Origin: DATAJX01 sp964601735
GTDB lineage: Bacteria > Pseudomonadota > Alphaproteobacteria > UBA2136 > UBA6156
Length of the DNA stretch: 13,135 bases
NCBI GenBank assembly: GCA_964601735.1
Contig: CAZROO010000026.1
Location: 1-13,135 of the forward strand
Direction: 5' to 3'
In this document: positions 4,654 to 11,878 of the stretch, one piece after another
Position numbering within the stretch: the stretch's first letter is position 1
Layout: each line of letters opens with the position of its first letter
Notes under the pieces: generated by a model
What the model saw: only the letters and a program-made list of their open reading frames with translations
Database searches by the model: none
What the model was told of the DNA's origin: nothing
Made by a program: the position numbers and the translations under genes

Positions 4654-5853
4654 CTATTTTAGGCCTTTCACAAATTTTTCGAGCCCGGCGAGTCCGGTCT
4701 TGAGGGTTTCTTCGTTGCCCGCATAGCTGAGGCGGATGGCCTTGGGGTCGCCGAAGGCCCCGCCGGGCACTGCGGCAACTTTCTGTTCTTCCAGCAAGGC
4801 TTTGCAGAAGTCTTCGTCGGTATTGATTTTACTGCCGCCCGCGCTGGTTTTGCCGAGGCAGGCGTCGATGCGCGGGAAGACGTAGAACGCGCCTTCGGGC
4901 GTGGGGCAGGGCAGGCTGATTTTTTCGAGCGCGGCGAGGGTGAGGTCGCGGTGCTTTTGCAGGCGCTTGAGTTGCGGCGCCAGGAACTTGAGGCCGCCCT
5001 TGAGCGCGGCTTCGGCGGCGGCCATCGGCACGGCGGGCAGGTTGGTGAAGCTCTGGCTGGCCATATCGACCAGCGCCGAGATGACCGGTTGCGGCCCGGC
5101 CAGCAGGCCGACGCGCCAGCCCGGCATGCCGTAGGTTTTGGACACGCTTTGCACGATGACTGTGCGGTCGCGTAATTCCGGAGCGACGTCGAGCAGGTGG
5201 GCGGCCCTTTCTTGGCCACTGAAGATGAGGCGGTCGTAGATGTCGTCGGAGATAATCCATAAATCCGGGTATTTTTTGAGGACGGCAGCGATGCTTTTGA
5301 GTTCGTCACGGGTGTAGACCATGCCGGTGGGGTTGGAGGGGCTGTTGAAAATCATCATCGTCACGTCGTCGCCCAGTTGGGCTTCCAGCTGCCTGGCGGT
5401 GAGTTTGTAACCCTGCTCTGGCCCGGCATGCGGGGTGAGGGGCACGCCGCCGGCCAGCTTGATCATTTCAGGGTAGCTGGTCCAGTAGGGCGCGGGGATG
5501 AGGACGCGGTCGCCGGGATTGACCAGCGCCAGCAGCAGGTTGAACAGCCCGCCCTTGCCACCGGGCTGGGCACAGACTTCGTGCATGTCATACATAAAAC
5601 CTTTCTCTGCCTGGCTGGCGATGAAGGCCTCCAGCAGGCCTTTGCTGCCGCGGCCGGGGAGGTATTCGCCGGTGTCCTGCCCGATAGCCTTGGCGGCGGC
5701 TTTATACACATATTCCGGCGGGGTGAAGCCGGGTACGCCGATGGAGAGGCTGGAGATTTTTTCGCCCGCGGCCTTGAGGTCGTTCGCCCGCTGGGCCATG
5801 CGGATGATGGCGGAGGGTTTGAGGGTGGCCATGCGGTCGGCAAGAGGCGGCAT
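4654..5853 (-). CDS. Class I PLP aminotransferase, aspartate aminotransferase-like
   Basis: A 399-residue, full-length, PLP-dependent fold-type I aminotransferase, probably moving an amino group between aspartate (or a related amino acid) and 2-oxoglutarate in the cytosol. Family landmarks are in place: SPSNPTG at 171-177 with N174, SDDIY at 202-206 (D203 for the pyridine nitrogen, Y206 for the PLP hydroxyl), SVSKTYGMPGWRVG with K239 as the likely Schiff-base lysine, and IRLSYA with R374 as the substrate alpha-carboxylate arginine. VPGGAFG (362-368) is also typical. This pattern fits the Ib subgroup of aspartate aminotransferases common in alphaproteobacteria. Substrate choice (aspartate, prephenate, aromatic amino acids) cannot be fixed from motifs alone. 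The start has AAAGGAG nine bases upstream. It is a single gene, converging on the 4342 gene and diverging from the hypothetical at 6047. Confidence 0.95.
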   Translation of the reverse strand: MPPLADRMATLKPSAIIRMAQRANDLKAAGEKISSLSIGVPGFTPPEYVYKAAAKAIGQDTGEYLPGRGSKGLLEAFIASQAEKGFMYDMHEVCAQPGGKGGLFNLLLALVNPGDRVLIPAPYWTSYPEMIKLAGGVPLTPHAGPEQGYKLTARQLEAQLGDDVTMMIFNSPSNPTGMVYTRDELKSIAAVLKKYPDLWIISDDIYDRLIFSGQERAAHLLDVAPELRDRTVIVQSVSKTYGMPGWRVGLLAGPQPVISALVDMASQSFTNLPAVPMAAAEAALKGGLKFLAPQLKRLQKHRDLTLAALEKISLPCPTPEGAFYVFPRIDACLGKTSAGGSKINTDEDFCKALLEEQKVAAVPGGAFGDPKAIRLSYAGNEETLKTGLAGLEKFVKGLK

Positions 5854-5944
5854 GAGTGTTGCTCCTTTAGGCGTTTATGGCGCGTAACCTACGCTGCCCC
5901 CCTTGCAGCGGCAAGCGTGACATGGCATATAAGTTGTGTACACT

Positions 5945-6000
5945 ATTTGTAGCACCGGCAACGTTTGCCCTTGGGAAGCCGATGGCTCCCCACTACAAAT
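5945..6000. other. Nested inverted repeat with potential three-way junction
   Basis: The outer arms ATTTGTAG (5945-5952) and CTACAAAT (5993-6000) are perfectly complementary. Between them are two further hairpins: GGCAA-CGT-TTGCC (5957-5969) and GGGA(A)GCC-GAT-GGCTCCC (5973-5990, one bulged A). Together they would fold as a closed three-way junction on either strand. The palindrome GTGTACAC (5936-5943) lies directly upstream. The element sits in the divergent gap between the aminotransferase gene and the 6047 gene. It could be a structured 5' leader, a small RNA or a miniature repeat; it does not match a riboswitch class I know. Confidence 0.5.
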
Positions 6001-6046
6001 TCTTGCCCCCTAAATCCCCCCGTACCCCCAGCTTTGCGAGGAAAGC

Positions 6047-6388
6047 ATGAGAAAGTCTCTCTGGCTGCGCGATCGTCGTCTTCCCCATATCTTGCGGAAA
6101 GTTCGTCTGGATTTTCAGATGGCCCGCAACGGGCGACGTCGACTGGCGCTCCAGAATTCGCCGCATCGCCGCCGCTGTTTCCGTCCCCACCGCACATCGG
6201 CCCAGGCCATGCGCGAAAGTGCAGAAGCCAAACTCATAAATGCCCAAAAGGATGCGTTCCGCCGCAAGACGGCCGCGCCCGGACGGCACCCCAGCGACCC
6301 TTTGTGCAGGGACTTTGACCGTATTGCGAAATACGACAAAGGCCTGGCGGCCTTCCGCCAGAAACTTGACGAAGCGGTTGCCGCCTAA
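6047..6388 (+). CDS. Hypothetical basic protein, 113 aa
   Basis: I do not recognise this protein. The ATG is preceded by GAGGAAAG at a suitable distance, which favours this frame over overlapping - strand ORFs of 84 and 98 codons. The first half is very basic and low in hydrophobic residues (MRKSLWLRDRRLPHILRKVR, then RNGRRR and SPHRRRCFRPHR), with no signal peptide. The second half looks like an ordinary helical region (SAQAMRESAEAKLINAQKDA, RDFDRIAKYDKGLAAFRQKL). The Arg-rich half suggests nucleic-acid or ribosome contact, but it could also reflect a GC-rich frame that is only partly real. It diverges from the aminotransferase gene and is followed by a possible small ORF and a strong terminator at 6595. 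Confidence 0.55.
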   Translation: MRKSLWLRDRRLPHILRKVRLDFQMARNGRRRLALQNSPHRRRCFRPHRTSAQAMRESAEAKLINAQKDAFRRKTAAPGRHPSDPLCRDFDRIAKYDKGLAAFRQKLDEAVAA

Positions 6389-6442
6389 CCCTTTTACCTA
6401 CCGCAGGTTTTGCGGTTCCAGCCAGAAGGAGTAACCGATGTC

Positions 6443-6559
6443 ATGCAAATGACAACCTTTAACTTTTCACCAGCTTCGGTTCAACGCTTCGGGCCTTCGC
6501 TGTCGCCGGCATCGACGACGAAGAGGATGGAATTGGAGGTGATGACAGCCGGGTCATGA
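6443..6559 (+). CDS. Possible small ORF, 38 aa
   Basis: This short frame reads MQMTTFNFSPASVQRFGPSL and so on, ending VMTAGS. AAGGAG at 6426-6431 is ideally placed for an ATG at 6438, which would give only MSCK and a stop. That stop (TGA at 6450) overlaps the ATG at 6449 as ATGA, so the tetrapeptide could couple translation to the longer frame. The 38-codon frame is Ser/Thr/Pro-rich with no recognisable domain. Other frames here are also open for about 30 codons, so coding is uncertain and the segment may instead be a 3' untranslated region or small RNA ending at the 6595 terminator. Apart from this frame and the hairpins before the terminator, I see nothing else in the 6389-6736 gap. Confidence 0.3.
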   Translation: MQMTTFNFSPASVQRFGPSLSPASTTKRMELEVMTAGS

Positions 6560-6594
6560 CGGATCGGTTAGTGAGGCTACGTCACCTCACACTG

Positions 6595-6623
6595 AAAGGG
6601 CTGCCGCAAGGCGGCCCTTTTTT
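6595..6623 (+). terminator. Strong Rho-independent terminator with GCAA tetraloop
   Basis: An 11-bp stem (AAAGGGCTGCC with GGCGGCCCTTT, one T-G wobble) capped by a GCAA tetraloop and followed by a run of T. A small hairpin, GTGAGG with CCTCAC (6571-6590), precedes it. It ends the transcript of the 6047 gene before aconitase. Confidence 0.9.
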
Positions 6624-6736
6624 GTTGCCACGGGGGGTGGTTGCTTGTGGGTAGGCCAGCTTGCCGGGGAGGGGTTGCGGGGCTATGGTTCGGCCTAGCG
6701 AATTCCCGACAAAAGAACACAAAAAGTAGCGAGAAA

Positions 6737-9037
6737 ATGCCCCAAATCGAATCGACCCCGGCTTTTGTTGAAAAAGTATATGCCACCACCCGCAAAAACC
6801 TTGATATTATCCGCAAGCGTTTGGGCCGCCCGCTGACGCTGACCGAAAAGATTTTCTACGGCCATTTGCGTGACCCCGAAAATGCCGAACTCAAGCGCGG
6901 CGAAAGCTACATGGAAGTGAACCCCGACCGCGTGGCGTTGCAGGATGCCACCGCGCAGATGGCGATTCTGCAATTCATGCAGGCGCAAAAGGACGAGGCC
7001 GCCGCGCCGACGACGATTCACTGCGATCACCTGATTCGCGCCTACAAGGGCTGGGAAGAAGATTTGGCCACCGCCAACACCGAGAACAAAGAGGTTTATA
7101 ACTTCCTCGCCGCCGCCGGGCAGCGCTACGGTTTCGGCTTCTGGAAGCCGGGCAGCGGCATTATCCACCAGGTGGTGCTGGAGCAGTACGCGTTCCCCGG
7201 CATGATGATGATCGGTACCGACAGCCATACGCCGAACGCGGGCGGCCTGGGCAGCTTTGCATCGGGCGTGGGCGGGGCCGATGCGGTGGATGTGATGGTG
7301 GGCCTGCCGTGGGAAGTGCTGCATCCGAACATCGTGGGCGTGCGCCTGACCGGCAAGCTGCAGGGCTGGGCCGCGCCGAAGGACATCATTTTAAAGCTGC
7401 TGGATATCCTCACCGTTGAAGGCGGCACCAACCGCGTCATCGAATACTTCGGCGAAGGCTGCGACAGCATTTCCGCCACCGGCAAGGGCACCATCTGCAA
7501 CATGGGCGCCGAGTTGGGCGCGACCACCAGCATCTTCCCGTATGACGCGGGTATGGATGCGTATTTGAAGGTGACGGCACGCGAAAACCTGTTGCCGCTC
7601 ATCCACAAAAACGCCGACCTGCTGACGGCGGATAAGGAAGTGGCCGCCAACCCCGAGAAGTATTACGATCTGATCGTCGATATCGACCTTTCCAAGCTCC
7701 AGCCCGCGCTGGTGGGCCCGCACAGCCCCGACCTGCACAGCGATGCCGCCAACATGGCCAACCATTTGGCGAGCGACAAGGTGAAGAAGATCAATGGTGG
7801 CAACCCGGCCCCGGCAGACTTGAAATACGCGCTTATCGGCAGTTGCACCAACAGCAGCTACGAGGACATGGGCCGTATCGCCATTTTGGCCGACCAGTTG
7901 CTGGCCCACGGCGTGAAGCTGAAAACCCCGCTGGTGGTGACGCCCGGCAGTGAGCAGGTGAACGCCACCATCAAGCGCGACGGCCAGATGGAAAAGCTGC
8001 AAAAGCTGGGCGCCGTGGTGCTCGCCAACGCCTGCGGCCCGTGCATCGGCCAATGGAAACGCGACGACGTGAAGGAAGGCACGGCTAATAGCATCATTTC
8101 CAGCTACAACCGCAATTTTCCCAAGCGCAACGACGGCTTTGCCAGCACGTGCAGCTTCCTTGCCAGCCCCGAAACCGTGCTGGCCTACGCGGTGTTCGGG
8201 CGGCTCGACCTGGACCCGTTCAACACGCCGGTGGTGGGCGCCGACGGCAAGGAATTTTTGCTGCGCGCGCCGGGCCAGGTGGACCAGGTTCCGGGCAAGG
8301 GGTTCATTCCCGACGAAAAGGGCTACCAGGGTCCGAAGAGCGGCAAGCAACCCGACGTGACCGTGAACGAAAAGAGCGAGCGGTTGCAGTTGCTCAAGCC
8401 GTTCCCGGCCTGGGACGGCAACGACTACATCGACCTGCCGCTGCTCATCAAGGCCAAGGGCAAATGCACCACCGACCATATCAGCCAGGCCGGGCCGTGG
8501 CTCAAGTTCCGCGGGCACCTCGATAACATTTCCAACAATATGTACCTCGGCGTGGTCAATGCTTTCACCGGCCAGAGCGGCAAGGTGAAGAGCCAGCTTT
8601 CCGGCAAGGAAGACACGCCTGCCGCGATTGCCCGCGAGTACAAGGCCGCGGGCAAGGGCTGGGCGTTTGTGGGCGACCAGAACGTGGGCGAAGGCAGCAG
8701 CCGCGAGCACGCCGCCATGAGCCCGCGCTGGCTGAGTTGCCGCGTGGCGATTGCCCGCACCTTTGCGCGCATCCACCAAAGCAACCTGAAGAAACAGGGC
8801 GTGCTGCCGCTGACCTTTGCCAACCCGGCAGACTACGACCTGGTGGAGGAGGCGGATAAAATCAGCGTGCTGGGGCTGAGCCAGATGGCGCCCGGCAAGC
8901 CGCTGAAGGGCCGCATTACCCACGCCGACGGCAGCACGGTGGACATCGTGCTCAACCACACCTTCAACGCCGAGCAGATTGAGTGGTTCAAGGCCGGCAG
9001 CGCGCTGAACGCGCTAAACAGCAAAAAAGCCGCTTAA
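6737..9037 (+). CDS. Aconitate hydratase, mitochondrial (ACO2-like) type
   Basis: Aconitase isomerises citrate to isocitrate through cis-aconitate in the TCA cycle, using a [4Fe-4S] cluster in the cytosol. The protein has 766 residues from the ATG at 6737; the frame is open to 6641, but that extension is unlike the family and overlaps the intergenic region. Cluster ligands are C370 (GSCTNSS), C433 and C436 (ACGPC). Active-site pieces include IHCDHLI (94-100), GTDSHTPN (160-167) and GEGSSREHA with catalytic serine S655. Length and sequence match the mitochondrial family, not the roughly 890-residue AcnA usual in alphaproteobacteria: NLDIIRKRLGRPLTLTEKI, FWKPGSGIIHQ, KGKCTTDHIS and LNHTFNAEQIEWFKAGSALN have near-identical counterparts in animal ACO2. 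The ribosome binding site is weak (GCGAGAAA). An EAL-type gene follows after 28 nt. Confidence 0.97.
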   Translation: MPQIESTPAFVEKVYATTRKNLDIIRKRLGRPLTLTEKIFYGHLRDPENAELKRGESYMEVNPDRVALQDATAQMAILQFMQAQKDEAAAPTTIHCDHLIRAYKGWEEDLATANTENKEVYNFLAAAGQRYGFGFWKPGSGIIHQVVLEQYAFPGMMMIGTDSHTPNAGGLGSFASGVGGADAVDVMVGLPWEVLHPNIVGVRLTGKLQGWAAPKDIILKLLDILTVEGGTNRVIEYFGEGCDSISATGKGTICNMGAELGATTSIFPYDAGMDAYLKVTARENLLPLIHKNADLLTADKEVAANPEKYYDLIVDIDLSKLQPALVGPHSPDLHSDAANMANHLASDKVKKINGGNPAPADLKYALIGSCTNSSYEDMGRIAILADQLLAHGVKLKTPLVVTPGSEQVNATIKRDGQMEKLQKLGAVVLANACGPCIGQWKRDDVKEGTANSIISSYNRNFPKRNDGFASTCSFLASPETVLAYAVFGRLDLDPFNTPVVGADGKEFLLRAPGQVDQVPGKGFIPDEKGYQGPKSGKQPDVTVNEKSERLQLLKPFPAWDGNDYIDLPLLIKAKGKCTTDHISQAGPWLKFRGHLDNISNNMYLGVVNAFTGQSGKVKSQLSGKEDTPAAIAREYKAAGKGWAFVGDQNVGEGSSREHAAMSPRWLSCRVAIARTFARIHQSNLKKQGVLPLTFANPADYDLVEEADKISVLGLSQMAPGKPLKGRITHADGSTVDIVLNHTFNAEQIEWFKAGSALNALNSKKAA

Positions 9038-9065
9038 GCAACCTTGGCAAACGGCGGAGGTTCTC

Positions 9066-9836
9066 GTGGATAGCTACATGGGGGCGGCGTCCGTCCGGCA
9101 CATTCTGGGCAACCGCCACGCCGTGCTGCGTTTGCAGCCGATTTATGAATTCGCCACCGGCAGGCCGGTGCAGCACGAGGCGCTGCTGCGGTTGCTCGAC
9201 AGCGTTGGCAACGAAGTGGCGCCCGGCGGTTTTTTGCGCACCGTGGTGCAAAACAACCTGCTGCCCGCCATGGACATGATGACCGTGCATTTGCTGGAAA
9301 GCCAGTTGCAGATTCCCCAACTGGTGCCGGTGATGCCGCTGACGCTGAACATCTCCAGCCGCACGCTGGCGCACCAGCCGTACTTCGATTACCTGACCAG
9401 CCCGCGTTGGGCACCGATGCTGGACCGGCTGATTCTGGAGCTGAAAATCGGCGACCTGACGCAGAATTCTAAAAACATCGGCAATCTGGCGATGTTCAAG
9501 GAGCGCGGCGTGGGCATCAGCCTTAACTACCAGAGCGGCGGCGCCGCGCTCTCCAAGTTGATTGCGCAGATGGGTTTCGATTACCTCAAGTTTGATACCC
9601 GCGCCTTTTGCCTGAACTACAGCGACGAAGAGCGCGGCCAGGCGATGGACGCGATCAACGTGGCCAAGGAGCACGGCGTGCGGGTGGTGTTTGAGCGGGT
9701 TGAAACCGAGCAGGATCTGGTCGGCATCAAAATCTGCAAGCCCGACCTGGTGCAGGGTTACCTGTTCGGGTTTCCGCAGTTCCGCTTTACCACCGGCCGT
9801 ACGCTGCTGCTCGGCAGGGGCCTCAATTCCTTATAA
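9066..9836 (+). CDS. Degenerate EAL-domain protein, probably non-catalytic
   Basis: A stand-alone EAL-fold protein of 256 residues without a membrane segment or GGDEF domain. I chose the GTG at 9066, with GGAGG five bases upstream. The fold is recognisable: LQPIYEFATGRPVQHEALLR (E38-A39-L40), NIS at 95-97, LKFD with K175, FERVE and DLVQGYLFGFP with Q230. Active c-di-GMP phosphodiesterases need further acidic residues. Here the ELTE-type motif reads ELKI (125-128), and the LDDFGTG loop reads LNYQSGG, replacing both aspartates with N154 and Y155. Two to three metal ligands are therefore missing and catalysis is unlikely. Such EAL domains often act as c-di-GMP receptors or protein-binding modules (for example YdiV, LapD, FimX). 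It is probably co-transcribed with aconitase and its stop overlaps that of ftsY. Confidence 0.85.
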   Translation: MDSYMGAASVRHILGNRHAVLRLQPIYEFATGRPVQHEALLRLLDSVGNEVAPGGFLRTVVQNNLLPAMDMMTVHLLESQLQIPQLVPVMPLTLNISSRTLAHQPYFDYLTSPRWAPMLDRLILELKIGDLTQNSKNIGNLAMFKERGVGISLNYQSGGAALSKLIAQMGFDYLKFDTRAFCLNYSDEERGQAMDAINVAKEHGVRVVFERVETEQDLVGIKICKPDLVQGYLFGFPQFRFTTGRTLLLGRGLNSL

Positions 9837-10859
9837 CTTCAGGCCTGCCATGCCCTGGGCGATGGCGCGGGCGTTGAATTGCCCCAAATCGTCAATGCCT
9901 TCGCCAACGCCGATGGCGACCACCGGGAGTTTTTCATCTGCCAGCGGCAACAGGAAGCCGCCTTTGGCGCTGCTGTCCAGTTTTGTAACGACGAGGCCGG
10001 TCACACCCGCGACCTGCCGAAACAGCTTCACATGATTAAGCGTGGCCTGGCCGAGCGTGGCGTCGAGCACCAGCCAAACCTCGGGTTTGACATCGGGCCA
10101 ACCATTACCGAGTTGGGCCTTGGTGACCGCGCGGGTGATTTTGGCGAGTTCGGCCATCAGGTCGTCGCGGTTGGGCAGGCGCCCGGCGGTGTCGATAATG
10201 GCGATGTCGGCGTTGTCCTGTACGGCTTTTTCAACCGTTTGATAAGCGACGCCCGCGGGGTCGCCGCCGGGCTTGTCGGATTGGACGAGGGGGACTTTCG
10301 CGCGGGTACACCATTCGGCCAGTTGCTGCACGGCCCCGGCGCGGAAGGTGTCGGCGGCACCGACGATGACTTTCTTCTTTTGCCCGGCCCACTGCGCGGC
10401 GAGCTTGCCGAGTGTGGTGGTTTTGCCAGAGCCGTTGACGCCGACCAGCAGAATCACGCTGGGTTTGCCGTCGAACTTCACTTCGGTTTGCAGCGGGGCA
10501 AGGCGCTGCTCGATGGCTTCGGCCAGCGCGTGGGCGGGGCTGTCGGGCCCGCCCTTGGCGACTTGCGCGGCCAGCTCGGCGGCGGCACGCGGGCCAGTGT
10601 CGGCGGCAATCAGGGCTTCTTCCAGCGTGCCGCGCTGTTCGGTAGTGAGGGCGCCGAAGCCCAATGCGCGCTTGACGGTTTTGAGAAGGCTGGGTTTGGG
10701 GGACTCGGGACCCGGGACTCGGGACCTGGAGGTTTTGGCTCCTTTAATTTTTTCCGGTGCCGGTTCGGGTTGAACTTCAGGCGTGGCGACATTTAACGCG
10801 TCGCTGACCTTTTGCGAGGTTTTGCCGAGGCCTGCTTTTAACTTATCGAACCATCCCAT
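9831..10859 (-). CDS. ftsY: Signal recognition particle receptor FtsY
   Basis: FtsY is the SRP receptor GTPase. It docks Ffh-ribosome complexes at the membrane and pairs with Ffh to trigger reciprocal GTP hydrolysis during co-translational insertion. The 342 residues comprise a short N-terminal region (1-60, amphipathic start MGWFDKLKAGLGK), the helical N domain (about 60-125) and the G domain: GVNGSGKT at 140-147, DTFRAGAVQQL at 170-180, DTAGRL at 223-228, TKLDSSAKGG at 292-301 and GVGEGIDDL at 317-325. The long acidic A domain of E. coli FtsY is absent, as is common. The linker SRSRVPGPESPKP is encoded partly by a 13-bp direct repeat. The gene lies 15 nt downstream of the membrane-protein gene at 10875, suggesting an operon. 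Its stop shares a palindrome with the convergent EAL gene. Confidence 0.97.
   Translation of the reverse strand: MGWFDKLKAGLGKTSQKVSDALNVATPEVQPEPAPEKIKGAKTSRSRVPGPESPKPSLLKTVKRALGFGALTTEQRGTLEEALIAADTGPRAAAELAAQVAKGGPDSPAHALAEAIEQRLAPLQTEVKFDGKPSVILLVGVNGSGKTTTLGKLAAQWAGQKKKVIVGAADTFRAGAVQQLAEWCTRAKVPLVQSDKPGGDPAGVAYQTVEKAVQDNADIAIIDTAGRLPNRDDLMAELAKITRAVTKAQLGNGWPDVKPEVWLVLDATLGQATLNHVKLFRQVAGVTGLVVTKLDSSAKGGFLLPLADEKLPVVAIGVGEGIDDLGQFNARAIAQGMAGLKL
10700..10726. repeat. GC-rich 13-bp tandem direct repeat within ftsY
   Basis: GGGACTCGGGACC occurs at 10700-10712 and again at 10714-10726, one base apart; each copy also contains GGGAC/GGGTC-type dyad symmetry. It encodes the SRVPGPES linker of FtsY. 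It resembles the short dispersed repeats found in some GC-rich genomes, but only one locus is visible here. Confidence 0.75.
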
Positions 10860-10874
10860 AAGGGATGTATGGCC

Positions 10875-11804
10875 TTAATTCGCTTCGTTTTCAACCGGGT
10901 CGACAGGCTGGAGGTCGGTCCATTGCATTAACAGTTTGTGCCGTAATTTGGCGTTTTGGGTATCGGCGGTGGTGCCCGCCATGCCGGGGCTGAGGCCCCA
11001 GAGAAGGGAGAACGGCAGCATCCACAGCACCACAAACGGCCACCAGCGGCGGCGCCAGCAAAACAGGAATAGCCAGCCCATCAAACTCCAGATGCAGAGG
11101 AAGCCCGCCGCCGTGCCGGACTTGCCCGCGTAGGCGTGGCCCAGGCCCGGCACTACGCCCCAGGCCGCAGCCATAGCGGCGCGTTGGCGGAAGGCGAGGT
11201 CGGCGGCATTGAGGCGGCGCTGCAATTCAATCGCCTTGGGCAGGCCGTAGGTTTTGGTGACGGGGCCGGTCTGGGCCTGCTTCCACACATCGTGGTAGAG
11301 CACGGCCTCGCCCCACGGGCCGCCGAAGGCCTTGAGGTTTTCGATGATCTCGGCCTGCTCGTCGCCGCTCACCAACTGGCTCAGGCGGTAAAAGGCGTAC
11401 ATGCGGCCAGGGCCGGTGCGCTCGGTGGCGAGTTGCCGCCACAGGCGGGCGGCGCCTTCTTTCTGCTGGGCGTTTTCGTAGCTTTCGGCGGCGTGCTCCA
11501 GCGCCTTGAGCTTGCCTTTGCCAAGCGAGTCCTGCGCCACGCGCTGCCATTCAAGCGCGGCCAGCGCCCACTCCCTGGCTTTTTCGAGTTGCGTGGCCAA
11601 GGTGGTGTCGGCGAGCTTGTTTTTATCGGGCAGCAGGTCTTCGCGCGTGGTGGGCATGGAGATGCCTTTGAGCGTTGGCGCGGCGGTGTTGTCGAGCGCG
11701 CCGACGTGGGCGCTTTCCTTGCCGTGCGGCAGCGGTTTGCCTTTGGCCAGGACCAGGCCGGGCAGGGCGAGCAGGATGATTATTATGATGATGAACCCGC
11801 GCAT
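10875..11804 (-). CDS. Exported/membrane protein with helical repeats and C-terminal membrane hairpin
   Basis: Function unknown. I start at the ATG at 11804 (309 residues), which opens directly into a signal peptide, MRGFIIIIIILLALPGLVLA; the frame is open to a TTG at 11840, but the extra 12 residues look spurious. Neither start has a good ribosome binding site. The middle (about residues 64-180) is helical and resembles TPR-like repeats (LEKAREWALAALEWQRVA, AAESYENAQQKEGAARLWR, MYAFYRLSQL). A VVPGLGHAYAGK motif (217-228) recalls the PGLGQ-Y turn of small two-helix membrane proteins such as DUF5683 or TM2 families. It is followed by two membrane segments (about 229-250 and 254-271) with an RRR loop. 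It is probably anchored in the inner membrane with a periplasmic N-terminal part. It sits 15 nt upstream of ftsY, so a role near membrane protein biogenesis is possible but unproven. Confidence 0.75.
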   Translation of the reverse strand: MRGFIIIIIILLALPGLVLAKGKPLPHGKESAHVGALDNTAAPTLKGISMPTTREDLLPDKNKLADTTLATQLEKAREWALAALEWQRVAQDSLGKGKLKALEHAAESYENAQQKEGAARLWRQLATERTGPGRMYAFYRLSQLVSGDEQAEIIENLKAFGGPWGEAVLYHDVWKQAQTGPVTKTYGLPKAIELQRRLNAADLAFRQRAAMAAAWGVVPGLGHAYAGKSGTAAGFLCIWSLMGWLFLFCWRRRWWPFVVLWMLPFSLLWGLSPGMAGTTADTQNAKLRHKLLMQWTDLQPVDPVENEAN

Positions 11805-11878
11805 TGGGTGCAGACTAAGGGGGTAGAGCGTATACTGCAAACAATTGCCGAGCCGCTGCTTTTTAGGTAAACAACCGC
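11805..11878. promoter_or_regulatory. Divergent intergenic region between the ftsY operon and ffh
   Basis: This 74-bp gap separates divergent starts, so it should hold promoters for both the membrane protein-ftsY unit and ffh, giving a chance for joint regulation of the two SRP GTPases. I could not identify convincing -35 and -10 pairs on either strand. Confidence 0.4.

Noticed and set aside
5903..5933. A promoter (TTGCAG and TATAAG) driving the 6047 gene
   Set aside because: The -10 match is good, but the -35 is poor and spacing is 19; the AT-rich box is also symmetric. Too weak to list.
7391..8959. A 522-codon open frame on the - strand inside aconitase
   Set aside because: It is the mirror of a strongly conserved GC-rich gene; the + strand encodes a full aconitase with cluster and catalytic residues. 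The antisense product is a Val/Ala/His-rich sequence without domains.
9879..10796. A 305-codon + strand frame opposite ftsY
   Set aside because: ftsY on the - strand has all GTPase motifs; the opposite frame is Gly/Ala/Phe-rich shadow sequence.
11805..11840. TTG start at 11840 for the membrane protein
   Set aside because: It adds 12 residues before an otherwise normal signal peptide and has no ribosome binding site, so the ATG at 11804 is preferred.
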